Positions 49,385 to 62,569 of a stretch of DNA of 64,000 nt are shown piece after piece. A program made the position numbers and the translations under genes. How positions within the stretch are numbered: position 1 is the stretch's first letter; each line of letters starts with the position of its first letter. A model generated the notes under the pieces. That model made no database searches and was not told where the DNA came from. It saw only the letters and a program-made list of their open reading frames with translations. The stretch is from Sepiola atlantica (Eukaryota > Mollusca > Cephalopoda > Sepiida > Sepiolidae). Location: NCBI GenBank assembly GCA_963556195.1, contig OY744528.1, positions 60,556,661 to 60,620,660 of the forward strand, in the 5' to 3' direction.

Positions 49385-51205
49385 TGAAAATAAACATTAC
49401 TTAGGCGAAGGGGGGGTAGTCTATTGGAAACTGTGCGAACGATTGCACTTTGAACATGCAGACAAATAGTACAGACAGAGACCGGATACAGTATTGGAAA
49501 ATAGAAGGCGCACAATCCTCTGTGACATGGAATTGAAAACTAAACAGATCATCCAAGCAAAAAGTACGGATGTGATAATATGCAAACCTTGTCAAATAGT
49601 AGATTTCGCTGTCCCAGCAGTTAACCGGGTGAAGATCAAGGAATCGCAAAAATTAAGAAATTAGAATAACGCATTTACAGAAAGACAAACACAGAGGATC
49701 TGAAAGTGGGTAGGAACAATCTTAAACCCCCCTCCCCCCGAAAAAAAGAAGAAAACAGGCGATGGCATCAACATCGGTTGGAACCAACAAAGAGGTATGG
49801 GGTGTCCAAGGATAAAGAAAATGCTGGCGAGATAGAGCATCATGCAGATCGTTATTTGAAGAGCATGGAGAGAGCTAGAATTCTGAACACGCTTTTGTCC
49901 CACAAATTCCAGAGAAAAACAACAACCGTTATCAACGAGAATACAATGTTATACAGCTGTTGTGAGAATGACAACTGATTTGCAGCGGTTTTCGAAAGAA
50001 ACGGAGAGTACTGAAAATCTGGGAAAACTTGTTGTCACTCGGACTCAAGGGAACACCATATGTTGGTATCAGTGAGCAATCGCTGGTAATGACTCATTCG
50101 AGAACTTCCAGTAAGTAAAAAAAAAAGATATACAAGATTCGGAGAAACAGTAAATGTATACTATGTGTACAAAGAGACAAAACGCTAAACCGCATCCTAA
50201 ATGAATGCAGCAACCCAGCTCAAAAGGCATATAAAACAAGCAGAACTGGGTTGGAAAGGTAGTCAATTGGGAACTATTTTAAAGTCTATATTCAGAATGT
50301 ACAGACAAATGGTACAGATAAAAAAAACGGGGCCAGTATTAGAAAATAAAAGACATAAAATCTTACGGACTTAGATATACAAATGAAAAAAAAACTTACT
50401 TAAATGAGACCACCGGACGTGATAATAGTCAACAGGAAGAAAAACATCTGCAAAATAGTAGAGTTTATTTTCCCAGCAGGTCACAGAGTGAATATTAATG
50501 AAGCAAAAAATCTAAGCAAATGCATGGAACTTGACAGAGAGCTGAATGGAATATGGGCCATTAAGAAAATGACATGTAAGAGCATAAGGAGCATTTCCGT
50601 AAACCCGGGAGAAAAGACGAGGAGAAATTAGAATCAAAGGGAGGATTAACACCACACAAAGTATAGCGTTGAAGGAAAACAACTGAAATATTAATAAAAA
50701 TCCTTGGATGCGGAAGCCAATCGATAGAATTAGTGAACATAAATCAATCACAGATAAGTTTAAATAAAATAACGCTACTGCATGAACCCAGCAAGAAATA
50801 CAGATATAATTGAAACTGCAAGGGTAGATATGGAAAAAACATCCTATTATCTTACACACACAAACAAGAGCGGTGGCACCAAAATCGGTTTGTACAGCAC
50901 AATATGTTCATGAAGATTCTAGGAGGATGGGAAGACTGAGGAAGAAAATCCCCATCTATACATACACTGAAAGGTCACAGAGGCTTAGTGTCATTAAAAT
51001 TTCAGAAAATAAAACAAGGGTCGTTACTAATGAGAACTCAACGGTAAACGGTTGTCGCAAAGTGATTTACATTGTCCAATAATCGAATGCAGCAAAGAGT
51101 ACTAGGAATCTGTGGAGAATGGTTGTCATTTGGACTAAGGGGAACACCACCTATGCTTGCCCGTGAGCCATCACTGTTAATGTCTTGTATGAAGTGAGTA
51201 AAAAC
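49385..51205 (+). pseudogene. Two tandem RLE-LINE 3' parts with endonuclease block
   Basis: Copy a (49385-50110) and copy b (50240-51205) each start with a VVYWKLC/VNWEL-like segment. They pass through STDVIICKPCQIVDFAVPA (a) or RPPDVIIVNRKKNICKIVEF (b), the PD-x14-E type endonuclease block, and end with VLKIWENLLSLGLKGTPYVG (a) or a decayed equivalent (b). Copy b (50404-50631) also has HRVNINEAKNL and LDRELNGIW. The order and motifs are those of the C-terminus of R2/NeSL-like proteins; RT and CCHC are absent. The inserts after each block are related (AATGAGAACTCAACGGTAAA versus AACGAGAATACAATG), so this looks like duplication or stacking. Confidence 0.65.
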
Positions 51206-51285
51206 TAATAATTATATTTTCGCAACTCCTTTTTATAGTAGAGTTTATTCGCAATATGAACATTATTTTACGAATTCCTTGTCTT

Positions 51286-51345
<60 letters not shown>

Positions 51346-51369
51346 GTTGTTGTTGTTGTTGTTGTTGTT
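51286..51369. repeat. (CTT)n-(ATT)n-(GTT)n microsatellite
   Basis: Three consecutive trinucleotide runs. Confidence 0.97.
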
Positions 51370-52205
51370 GGAACTAGTTTATTCCCACTCTTTGAGCGGT
51401 ATTGGTACAGTACCTGGGTATGTCAACTTCCATCTTTACCTAGCTTCTACTGTTTTGTAGCTAGTACAATGAAAAATATTTGTGAAATTTCGCGGAAAAA
51501 ATACGGAACTTAATATTTGTATGAAAGAGTAAGTAACTACGTTGAATGTATTTACGTACAGTTTTTATTGGAAATTATGTTTTGAGCAACAATAATTCCC
51601 TTAGAACTAATGCCGAATACTATTTATGTCTTCTCTTTTGCGAACTATCAAAAAAGGGCACTTAGTTAAAAAATATATATGCATGTAATGTTTTTATGTT
51701 ATTATGTTATGTTAATTTCTTTAAATTTATAAAACACTTATCCAGTTTAAAAAATCTGTTAGACTTACATGAAATTCGAATTCGGGTATTAGCATCGTAA
51801 AAACGACTCCCTCAGTGATGCGTACTCTGCCTATTCTTTTTTTGTCAACCAATCACATATTTCCATTTGCGTACGAACAGATAAACTCCAAAACCAACAT
51901 AACTTTTTAATAGTATATAGATAGATTATTATTCGATTTCTCTATATTGCTCTGTTTATTTTCTGTTATGGTAGAAAATTGTCTATGTTTATTCTGGTTT
52001 AGAAAATATCCTTCAATAAGCCCTCTCCTGGTTTTTAAGTGTTGGTTTCATCCTTTACATGTTATCTTCAATTTTCACCATGAAATTTCTCCTCCGTTAT
52101 TGACTGACGTTCACTTCATTTTACTTCGTCGGTACATCTATTGTAATGTTAGTCACAACCCAAAATGTATGGAAACGTGTTTAATAATCACATAGCAATT
52201 AATCG
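51370..52205. other. No gene seen
   Basis: AT-rich, no motif recognised. Confidence 0.45.
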
Positions 52206-53660
52206 GGTCAGTTTCCTCGGTTGGAGAAAGCGTAAAAAGAGAAAGAAGAGGAAAGAACGAAGAACAGAATAGGGATAGAGAATGAAAAAATAAAGCAACG
52301 AAAACGAATAAAAAGAACGAAGAAAAGAAAGAACGAGAGAAAGGAGAAAGATAGAAGAAAAAATAAACGAAAGACAAACGAAAAAAAGAAGGAAAAAATG
52401 AAAAATCTTGAAACAAGAAAGAATAGGAAAGGAGAAAATGCAAAAAGGCTGAATAAACAAAATATAAAGAATGAAATGAAAATGAAAATGAAAATGAAAA
52501 TGAAAAAAATAGTATTCAGAAACAAAAGTATGAAAGAAAAAGAAAAGAAAGAAAACTGAATGAAGGAAAAGAAGGGAAGAATGAGAAGGTTCAAAAAAAA
52601 GAAAAAATAATGAATAATGAAGGAACATAAGTAAGAAAATATAAAAACTGTCGAAGAAAATAAATTAATTGAAGAGAGAAAGAAAAATAAAGGCACAAAA
52701 AAGAGAGAATTAAGAAAATGATAGAAATAGCGGAAAATTAAGGAAATAATGAATGAAGACAATAAAGGACAAACGGAGAATGAAAGAATGTTGTGAAATA
52801 ATGAATAGAAAGTAAAAGTTGCAAAACATGACAAATGAATTAACGGAAAAAGAAAAACACAAACGAACGAAAAAATACAGAAAAAAGAAGAAAGGAAGAA
52901 ATACAAAAGTAAAAAAGGTAGAAAATGAATAAAGGAACGTACGAATGTAAGAAGAAAAAATAAGCTAAAAAGAATTTTAAAAAAACAAAGTAAATTATAA
53001 AGATAGAGAGAAGGAATTATTAAAAGAAAGAGAATATCTAAACGAAATGAAGAATAGATAGAAGAAACGAAGGGAGGAATGAAATACAGAAAGAAATACA
53101 AGAAAGAAAACGACAAACCAAAGAAGGAAATGAAATAATAAAGAATAAGGAAGAGATGAAAGAAAGAAAAAGAAGGATAAAAAAACAGGAAAAAAACAAG
53201 TATTAAGTAACGAAAGAATTTAAGAAGAAAAAAAAAAGAAAAATGGACGAAATAAATAACGGAAGAAGATAGATAGAATGGCAAACGAAAAGAAAGAAAA
53301 AGAGAAAAAAATAACATGAAAAATATGACAAAAAGAAAGAATAGGCGGACGAATAAACGAAGCAAATAAAGGCTGTAGAGAGAAGGTTGAAAGAACAAAT
53401 AAAAGGAAGAATGAGAAAATAGAAATAAATAATAAAAAAGAGAGAAAATAAGATTAAAGGGAATAAACGAAAGAAAATAAAAGAAAGAAGGAGGAAAATA
53501 AAAAAGAAAAGAGAAAATAAAAGAAAGAAAGAAACAACGAACGAAAGAAGAAAATGGGAAAAAAAACGAAAGAAACAAGAAAAGTGTAAACAAAAGAAAG
53601 AAGAAATGAAAAAAAAAAGAACAAATGAAAGAAAGAAAGAAAGAATAGAGGAAGTGCGAG
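52206..53660 (+). repeat. 1.45-kb polypurine (GAAA-rich) tract
   Basis: The plus strand is almost entirely A and G in GAAA/GAAAG/GGAAGAA words, with occasional C or T, including (GAAAAT)n at about 52472-52507. No fixed unit length is obvious. The opposite strand is polypyrimidine and therefore lacks stop codons, producing a 573-codon Phe/Ser/Leu frame that I do not regard as a gene. Confidence 0.85.
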
Positions 53661-54162
53661 AGAGGTAATCGAATTGTGATAGGAAGGCAGAAACGCAGAA
53701 ACGAGGTTGGCGGTGGTTTGGGATGGTTTTCCAGACACTCCATTCCCCCAATGTTTTGCTTCAGTGGATCCCTTGGAGACGAACGCACGTCTCGTGATTT
53801 CATTAGAAAGAGTTTTGAGGTTCGAAACCAACCGTCGATATTAACCCCAAACCAATCTACTACTTCCAATTTATTTCCCTTCGCTTTGACCCCAACCCCA
53901 AAAGAAAAAAGAAAAATATAAATAAACAAAACAAAAAAAGAAGAAATACGCCCTCTAGCTTCAGATTCTTTTGCAAGACGTGGAAAATGGGAAGTTACGA
54001 GTGCGCAGACGGGATGCGCGAGGGCGGGACGCAGCTGGTCCCGGAAGTGAACGGATATTTCGAATCGCCCCCGGTATTTAATATTGCCGTTGTCACAACG
54101 TCGAAACAGAAACTAGCAACGTGCTTGGCAGCATCATCGACCTCACCGACATTGCTCTTACT
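53661..54162. other. Unidentified GC-richer segment
   Basis: 53680-53880 and 53985-54130 are the least AT-rich parts of the vicinity, with several CpGs (GTGCGCAGACGGGATGCGCG). Short open frames on both strands have no recognised domain. Confidence 0.35.
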
Positions 54163-54456
<294 letters not shown>

Positions 54457-54676
54457 ATTATTATCCTACTCCCTACCCACACCCTCACATTGTTTATGCC
54501 GGACGACCTTTGTGCTCATGGTTAGTAAGAAAATCGGCAACGCTTTAATGAGTGGCAAATCCCTAATGTACGGCCGCAATTCACATCACCGTTTTTTTTA
54601 ATAAAGATTTTAGAAGCCAACCACGGTTTCCTTATAATTACAGTGTTGCATGTTACTTGACAGTATTACACTTTCT
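54457..54676. other. No gene seen
   Basis: Unique-looking sequence. Confidence 0.4.
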
Positions 54677-54975
54677 AGGTTAAGTGTAGATATGAGTCTC
54701 CAAGTGCGGCGGGTTACAGCTTGACGGGGTTATACCAAATTACTGGCAGGATTAATTAAAGATTCGATATGTTCTTCTCTGGTGAAGAGTACATAGACGA
54801 CATTTCTCAATTTTTTATAAATATTTTTTAAACAAGTGTTCTCGTTATTTGAATTCGTTTTAAAATGTTGTATCTATTTCCCATACGGGGTTCTAACTGA
54901 TCCCGCCAGTCATGTGGTATAACCCCGTCAAGTTATAACCCGCCGCACCTCGAGACTCATATCTACATTTAACCT
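54677..54975. mobile_element. 299-bp MITE with ~85-bp inverted ends
   Basis: The left end AGGTTAAGTGTAGATATGAG and the right end (reverse complement AGGTTAAATGTAGATATGAG) begin long inverted repeats. These continue through TGCGGCGGGTTA and CTTGACGGGGTTATACCA to TTACTGGCAGGAT / TGACTGGCGGGAT. The core is AT-rich and non-coding. Confidence 0.85.
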
Positions 54976-55001
54976 CGAAAAATACATACATACATTGCGT
55001 T

Positions 55002-55005
<4 letters not shown>

Positions 55006-55052
<47 letters not shown>
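55006..55052. repeat. (AT)n microsatellite
   Basis: Pure AT tract. Confidence 0.98.
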
Positions 55053-55055
<3 letters not shown>

Positions 55056-57716
55056 GGGGATTCCTTTTTTGTAATTTGTCACCATTTCTCATGTGAGTGT
55101 TTTGTCTTTATTCACTTTACTTTACAACACTTTTATCGGGACTCAGTTTTGAACTTCATGGTATTTTTCTGCTGTGTTTTTGATGTAATATGTTTTTCAC
55201 AATTCCACCATATATACAACTACTCTCTAATGATTTACAAGGTTAGACCAAAATATACATTTGTCCAGATTTGCTATGAGACAAGAAAAATTAATATTAA
55301 ATTTGTAAAAATTATTTTTGAGTGTAAGATGAAAGAAGAGAAATAAACTGATTGTAAGAAATTATGAGAATTATTGTTTTGATGTGGCTAAGCAAAGTTT
55401 TGTGAAATGAAAAACAATTCTAAGGAGTACTTATGTTTTGGAGAATATGGGCGCCGGTTTATTTGGAATTTTTTTTTTTCAATCAAGAACAAGATTAAGT
55501 GTTCCATTATGTGGTTGAGATGGTCGCCGGCAGATTTCGAAGATCAATATCTTCGTCCGAATAGGACGATCTATTCAGATATATTTCTGTATCTGCTCCA
55601 ATTTCGTGGAATTCATAAACGAAATAGCTATTAAATCTTGGATTTGTTTCTACTCTTTAACCCTAACCTTTATATACTGACATTTCTCGTGGGCCGCTAA
55701 TTATCTCTTCGCAGACTGTACCCAACTCATGGGTCAAGGGTTGCTGACTATTTGATTAATATATTACCCTTCATGCATAAAGCTGGTTAAAACCATGTAC
55801 AACTAGTTAGGCGCTATGCATGAATCGGTTAATTAAATATTTCTTGGTAGAGCTTGTTTTTGAAACATCGCATCGGTCACCTGTGAATATTTCTGAGAAG
55901 ATTTCCGATTATCATTGTATACACTGGATATGCATTAATCCGATTAACACCTTAGCAAGTCGATGGGGAGAAGGCGACGAGTGGCTTAGATGCTTGCTTT
56001 AAAATCATATCCGGGCATCCAACAAGGCTAACACCATTATTTATGATCGTTGTTTACAGTAAGGCGACAATTGCTTAATGACGCTATCAAAATCGTCCGT
56101 ATCTTTCAATTAACCTTTTGATCGACGCCATCTTGAAATTTCAAATCATCACTTTAAACAAGCGAAGTGCAGTCGGAATTGCAATTTATTGAAAGCGTTA
56201 TTTCCAAACTGCGTCATATTTCACAAGCGCCGATTTCCGTAATCGCTGTCATGTCATTTTAATGCACAATTCAAATCATGTCGTCTACAGGAATTCGATG
56301 CATCAGTCATAAATCACCTTTAATCCGTTTTGGGGGGGGGGGTGCTGTACAAAAAGATTACAAATCAGACCAGCAGGGTGATCCGCCGTTGCACTTATCT
56401 CTAACTTGTATTGCTCTTCGTAGATGTTATTCGCCATTATCTTTCGTCGGGCCAGAATTACAGTTGTCGTCTTGGTGCTGTGCTCTCGACTAGGCTAGTA
56501 TATTCATAGACTACATGGTGTTTATATGTGGCAAAACAGACAAACTAGAAAAAACGATTACTACATACAAAATGTCTCTGGTAGGATATATCTCTCATCT
56601 TCTATCTCCCTCTATTTCTCCTCTCTCTTTTTCCCTATCGTCTCACTCTCAATTAGAAAATACTCAATACACAAAAAGAGGACTACAGTAACAAACTTAC
56701 TTACCAAGTTAAAGGTATACGTTATGTCTCTAGATACAGTCGAGATATGCATCTATTTTCAAGATAAATACGGAGAATGTTTGGGTGTTTAAAAACTAGT
56801 ATAGAGAAAGTGGCATGCTGCAATGACTAATACACGGGGAGTCCCGTCATAAATGCCCACGAGATTAATCTGATAACCATGCTTAAACGGTGTGCAACCG
56901 TGAAAAAATAGAGAGCTGGACAAGAAACGTTAGCCAGCTAAAGTCCAAGTTTGAAAAAAAACAACCTTTTTTTCTAAATCACTTTGCAAGTCTGTTACGT
57001 ACTTAAAAGTCATTTCTAACTCGTTGCCAGTTATAGTTCAAGGGAGATAACTTGAAAATCGTTCAAATAAAATAACTCATGCCTATACTAAGCCAACAAA
57101 AAAGTTTAAAACATAAGCAAGGCCTCATAATGTTGTATTAATGTATAATGACAATTTATGTAACAAACATTAACTTAAAGAATTATGATGCAAAATTATT
57201 TTTTAATGGTTTAATGGGCGGATTTTTCTGAGCCTTTTATTTCTTGTTTGTCTGTAACTTTGAAAATGTGACATCATTTGAGCGCCTGTAAAAATAAAAA
57301 TGGTGCAAATAAAGGAGATTTCGTATAAAAATTTAAAGTTTTTAAAAATAGGTCATAAACTTTAAACTTAGTCAAGAATCGATAAACAAATATAGTTAAT
57401 AGTATATTCAATTACTTTTATTAAGTTTTATCGCAAAAACGATAACATTTTAAATTTTCATTTCTCTATTCAAAAATCAAAAATAATACGAGGGAGGTAA
57501 TTAAATATGTAAACATTGAATCAATATTATTTCGATTTTAATCCTCACATTTACCGTATGTAACATCTTATTTCTGAATGAAAACAAAATATATTTTCTA
57601 TAAATTTTAGTTTGACGATAAATTTCATTTTTATTATATTTCAGCTTTACATTGTAAAAATGTGTTGATTAGAAATGAAATATCTCATTTTTTTACTTTT
57701 TAAAATACTGTTAAAA
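55053..57716. other. 2.7 kb with no gene recognised
   Basis: 55400-56500 is mixed composition with short open frames; 57000-57700 is very AT-rich. No repeat or domain identified. Confidence 0.45.
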
Positions 57717-58118
57717 TGTATTGTATTTTCTGCTTACTTTCTCGTGGGTACCTAGATTTCGTCTCCGCCAGCTGGTGTATCTTGTCTTCTGAACAATAAC
57801 AAAGCTACGATAGTCTAATGTTAACAGTTTTATTTGACATAAAAAAGTCAGACTGAAAAGTTTGTACGGGAGAGAGAGGGAAGAAAGGAATTACTGGTAG
57901 AGATTTATTTGAGTCATTCTGGGCTACTGCTCTCCACCCCTTCCGGTCTCTGCCTACTGGCAGCGAAGCGGGTTATTCTCACATCTGCCTAGGCTGCCAG
58001 CCAAGAAAAAAAGAATCGAAATAGCCTCCCACGGACATGACGTCACTTCCGACTTCCGCTGCTACTCCTACCCTATTTCAGGGAGTCAACATACTCTCTG
58101 CACCCCCACTATCTGACA
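57717..58118 (-). repeat. 3' LTR (minus orientation)
   Basis: TGTATTGTATTTTCTGC...ACTATCTGACA on the plus strand; 402 bp. Confidence 0.8.
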
Positions 58119-58136
58119 TACCTTCCTTTCCCTACC
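58119..58136 (-). promoter_or_regulatory. Polypurine tract of the LTR element
   Basis: The minus strand reads GGTAGGGAAAGGAAGGTA immediately before the LTR TG. This would prime plus-strand DNA synthesis and fixes the element's orientation. Confidence 0.55.
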
Positions 58137-61100
58137 ATTCTCTCAAAATACCTACTAGGGAGGCATTTACTATGTCCCCCCCTCTCAACACTCGATCCAT
58201 CCGATACATAAACTAAAAAGGACAACAGGAAGCCCTTATTTAACATTCCTATATTTTCTTTATGGTAAGCGATCACTAGGAACCAAACAGAGTGCGTTAC
58301 TTTTACCACCTCCTAAGTTTCAATCTTGCCGGAAATGCACGTTGGTCCCCACATAACATTCTTCTGGGATGTAAGACAAGTGTCGGCTTCATAGCCACCC
58401 CATGTGATTAACCGAATTACGAGGCGTCATTCGCCCGTCACCCCATAATCGTACCAACCCAATGTTCTATTGTCTCGTAATGGGTTGACCATTTGCTCTA
58501 CGGGGCATTCACAGAATCTCCGACTACATCGATAATTAACAGATTACACTTAATCAACTCATGCGTATTACCTCCATATAAGAGGGAACAAAACAGAAAC
58601 CTCTCTTTAGAATATTTACCTTTATAGTCGGTCATCTAATTTTCCGTAGATATCTCTATTGATATCAATCATACAATTCGACACTCATCCACTTTTTAAC
58701 ATGAACTCTAGAAACGAACCTCTAACTCTTCACCCAGATGGTTCGTTCAATTCTTGCCCGGAGCAGGCTACACATACTTCTTCTCTATCCCTTCCAAAGG
58801 GAATCCCCCATATATTGAAGCCGGCGACTCGTTTTTTTTAAATATCATTCTTCCAAAGAGCTATATTCATTTCCACGTCCGATTTTTTTAACTATTGCCG
58901 AAATGTCAGCCATTCTGGTGCACATATAAATCCCCCTCAAGCCGAAAACAAGTTCAATTTTCACCAACCTAATTCCACAATCACTCATTAGGTAGCTGCC
59001 TTTATTTCCTAGATCCCACTGATACGCAATAAATGACCCCTCTGTCATGACTCTTTCCATCCGCCTCTCTGTATTTGAAGGAAATCTCCATGGACTCATT
59101 CAAGTCCGTAATCTTAACCAGGGTTCAGACCTCATACCGACCGGACATAAAATATCGCATTAGCTCATTAGAGCCGCTCCATACCATGGAACATCACGAG
59201 AATTCTCCATGGTCAATGTTTCCGCAAATCTACCTTTGGCCATACTGATTCTCTTGATCCCGAGAAAAATAAAGTACCGCCAACATATATAGGAAAATAG
59301 GACCGTCACACAGCAACTTGGCCAACCACTAACTTTTTTCCATTAACTTTAGTTACTGCCATTTAAAAATATGTTTTCCAATATAAGAAAGAAAAGAATT
59401 TTCTGGCTAAGCCAAAAAAACAAAAATAAATAAAATAAGTCTCTCTCCCTCGTACAAATATACTAAACTACAGATTCAATGCGGCGTTTGAGAGTCTCGC
59501 AACCACAACAACAAAAATTTTACATAATTTCCGAATTCACTGAAAAAATTAACAAATTCAACAGTTACAATGTTTCCAACGCTTTACAAAAACTGATTTT
59601 TTTTGCTTTTCTCTTTCTCTCTCCAATCACCACATTTTCAATTCACACAACAGTTCTTTTTTTAAGCTAAAAGGTTCACAAAAACCAAGAAAAGAAACAA
59701 ACAAACGAATAAAAACGAATAAACAGGGCAATCGTCCCCTTTTTTCTCTCTGCTTTTCTCCTTGTCCATTCTTATTCTCTCTCTCCTTTACAGAAGGACG
59801 ACAAGGACACGAAGCCTGTTATTTATTGATTGCTCATCGCCCAAAAATCATTAAACGTTTCACAACTAGAAAGAAAAACAACTAAACAAAAAAGCAATTC
59901 CCCAAACAATTATATGTATAAGCCAAGCACACATTTTTTCTTGGGATTTCTTATTGAAAAAACAAATGCCAAAAAACCACGAAAACTAATAATGCTGCAT
60001 CCAGTTCTTTCAGCAAAGTACGTTAACGTTATGACGATTAGGAATCCGTACCAACATTAGTAACGTTTCACAATTTAAAAATAAATAATTTCCTGAAACA
60101 ATTATACATACAAGCTAAACACACATCTTGATTGCTCATCCCCAACAAAATCATTCAACGTTTCACAACTGAAAACAAAAAAGACACAAAAAACAACTCT
60201 TCCTTCCCTTTCATTCCACAAGGTTTCTAAATCACAATTTTTTAAAGCTGAAATGTTCTTTTTACGTTTCTTTTATTTTCATAAAGTTAGAATATTCATT
60301 CAGTAAACAATTCGTATTCTCAGGCTGGGGTGTTAAATGCCTGTTCACGTCCCCACCTATGATGTCACCTCACAGCAGTCAATTAAAAATCTATTTCTCG
60401 TTCTCCCTCTCAGGCTCTATCTCTTTCCCATTGTTCTCTCAACAAAATCAGTATTTCTCTAGCTCTTCTCTCTCTCTTTCTCTCCCCCTCTCTCTCTTTT
60501 TCTCTCTCTCTTCCTCGCTCTCTTTTTTCTTTGTTGACAATTATAAAAGAAAATATATAAAACAACCTTTAGTTTACATGTGAGTGTATTTGTTTTTCAA
60601 ACACCGCGACACTTCGATTCTTTTCTTTAATTAAGTTTATAACTGTTCAGCGTTCCTTTCTCTTTTTTTTCTATTACTGTCTATTATAGTTCTTTTTTTC
60701 TGTTAAACTTCTAAACAAGTTACAACTGTTCCTTTTTCATCGTCTCTTTCTTTCTTTCAATACAATGTTCAATAAATGTACTCATTCTTTTTTCTTTCTT
60801 TTTCAAGTTGCAACTGTTCAGTTTTTTTTTTCGTCTCATTTTTCTTTCTCTCAATACAATGTTCGATAAATGTTTTTTGTTTCTTTCTTTTTACTTGGAT
60901 TTCTTTAACAGTGTATTATCACAATTAATAATTCAGAAACAAAATTTTAAAAGTAACTTACAATATACATTGTTGTTTTTCTTTATTTGTCTTTCTCTCT
61001 CACATTTTCTTTTTTCTTTTCCTCTCTTCCTTTGTCATTCTTTTTGTGCCTCCTTCTTCTTTTCTTTTCGTCTCTTCTCGCTGGACCCGTTTGTCATGTG

Positions 61101-61164
61101 AGTGGTACCCTGTTCGCATATACCCTTTTGCAGAGGGCCAAAGTCACTTAGCCAAAATCGCAGA
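58137..61164 (-). other. Interior of the LTR element
   Basis: Minus-strand frames (for example 59099-58845, 84 codons) have no recognised domain. 59825-60205 contains loosely repeated ATTGCTCATC...CGTTTCACAACT units. 60710-60880 contains two ~115-bp units with CAATACAATGTTC(A/G)ATAAATG. 60440-61060 is pyrimidine-rich. Confidence 0.5.
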
Positions 61165-61558
61165 TGTTTTATTATCTGCTTACCTTCTCGTTCGTACCAG
61201 GGTTTCGTCTCCGCAAACTCGTGTATGCCTTCTGAACAATAACGAAGGGACGCTGATCTATTTATAACAGTTTTATTTGACATAAAACAAAAGTCAGACT
61301 GAAGAGTTTGTACGAGAGAGAGAAGAAAGGTATAAGTGGGAAATATTTACTTGAGTCATTCCGGATTACTGTTCTCCGCCTGTACGGCCTCTGCCTACTG
61401 GCAGCCAAGCAAGCAGTTCTCAAATCTGCCTCGGCTGCCAGTCAGGAACAAAGAGATCGAAAAAGCCCCCCACCGACATGACGTAACTTCCGACTTACGC
61501 TGCAATTCCTACCTCCTTTTAGGGAATCCTCATACTCTCTGTGCTACACTATCTAACA
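61165..61558 (-). repeat. 5' LTR (minus orientation)
   Basis: TGTTTTATTATCTGC...ACTATCTAACA on the plus strand; 394 bp. Confidence 0.8.
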
Positions 61559-62139
61559 ATTGATTAACAATTAAAATATTTTTTTCTATATTTTAATGTT
61601 TTATTGATTGAAAATCTTAAGAAACGAAATAATAAAATGAAATGTTTAATATCTAATCCAATAGTTTTATTGGTGAATTTTATTTTTAAACTTAAATATA
61701 TAAATATCTTATATTATTATGATTGTAGGTTATATTATTATAGGTATTTTGGACAAAAATATACCTGTCTAATCTTTTATGAGAACTTCAAAACCATCTA
61801 TTTACACTTATTTTAACCGTTTTATTTATATAGAAAAAGTCTAAAATTATGGAAAAATTAAAATTTAAAAAGTTAATGGATTATAACATCGAAAAATAAT
61901 TTTAGGTCTATGTCTCTTGGTTTTATTAACAAAAAAATGATAACAGTAATTATCATTATGTTATTCTTAAAACAGGTTTATTGTGTAAAGTTGAATTGAT
62001 TATCGGCTTATTGTTATATTCTGTTAATAACGATTGATAAATAGTTAGCTAATTAGCAAATAGAAACATTAGAAAAATTACTTTTGACTCAAATCTATGA
62101 GAACTAATATTCAAACAATAGATGTGAGCAATATGTCAA

Positions 62140-62144
<5 letters not shown>
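61559..62144. other. AT-rich DNA, no gene seen
   Basis: No motif recognised. Confidence 0.5.
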
Positions 62145-62189
<45 letters not shown>

Positions 62190-62192
62190 TGT
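62145..62192. repeat. (ATT)n microsatellite
   Basis: Sixteen or so units, forming the 3' tail of the LINE end next to it. Confidence 0.97.
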
Positions 62193-62565
62193 ACTCACTA
62201 GGAGTTCTCACACAGATCATCGTTAGTGATTACTCACCGACAATAATCAGCGGTATTTCCTAGAGTCTGAGTGACAAGAAGCCTCCACAGATTTCTAGTA
62301 TTCTTCACCTCTTTGCGATAACCACCGCAAATAACCTTGCGGTATCGCAACAGCCGCTTACCATTGATTTCTCGCTGGTAAGGACTATTGGTTTTCTCTG
62401 GGATTTGGGTGGCAATAAGCCTCCCCAAGGTCCTAGTATTCTCCGCACTTTTCCAGTGGAGGTCTGGTTTGTGCCGTACCTCCTTGGTCTTCACATCCTC
62501 CTCGACCCTCTACAAATATTTTGTCTGGTGTCAGCTTAGGCCGGCACCATTTTATTATTCCAGAT
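62193..62565 (-). pseudogene. RLE-LINE 3' end
   Basis: On the minus strand this holds two related units with GAAATCAATGGTAAGCGGCT-type and GAATACTAGAAATCTGTGG-type strings. It ends GTGAGAACTCCTAGTGAGTA before the AAT tail. The same end sequences occur at 45680-46380 and, without coding, at 42690-42720. Only the last residues and 3' untranslated part of the element are represented. Confidence 0.55.
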
Positions 62566-62569
62566 CTAA

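Larger units (their letters stand above)
57717..61558 (-). mobile_element. LTR retrotransposon without recognisable pol
   Basis: Two direct repeats of about 400 bp (57717-58118 and 61165-61558) enclose 3.05 kb. Both start TG and end CA and share blocks such as AACAGTTTTATTTGACATAA, TCTGCCTACTGGCAGC and GACATGACGT(C/A)ACTTCCGAC. On the minus strand a purine run (AGGGAAAGGAAGG) directly precedes the LTR at 58118, as a polypurine tract should. The interior is too short for gag-pol and I find no protease, RT or integrase motif. No matching target duplication is visible, and the LTRs have diverged noticeably. Confidence 0.75.

Noticed and set aside
52208..53929. 573-codon minus-strand open frame, Phe/Ser/Leu-rich
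   Set aside because: It is a by-product of the polypurine tract; the complementary strand cannot form stop codons. No domain, and composition follows the DNA repeat.
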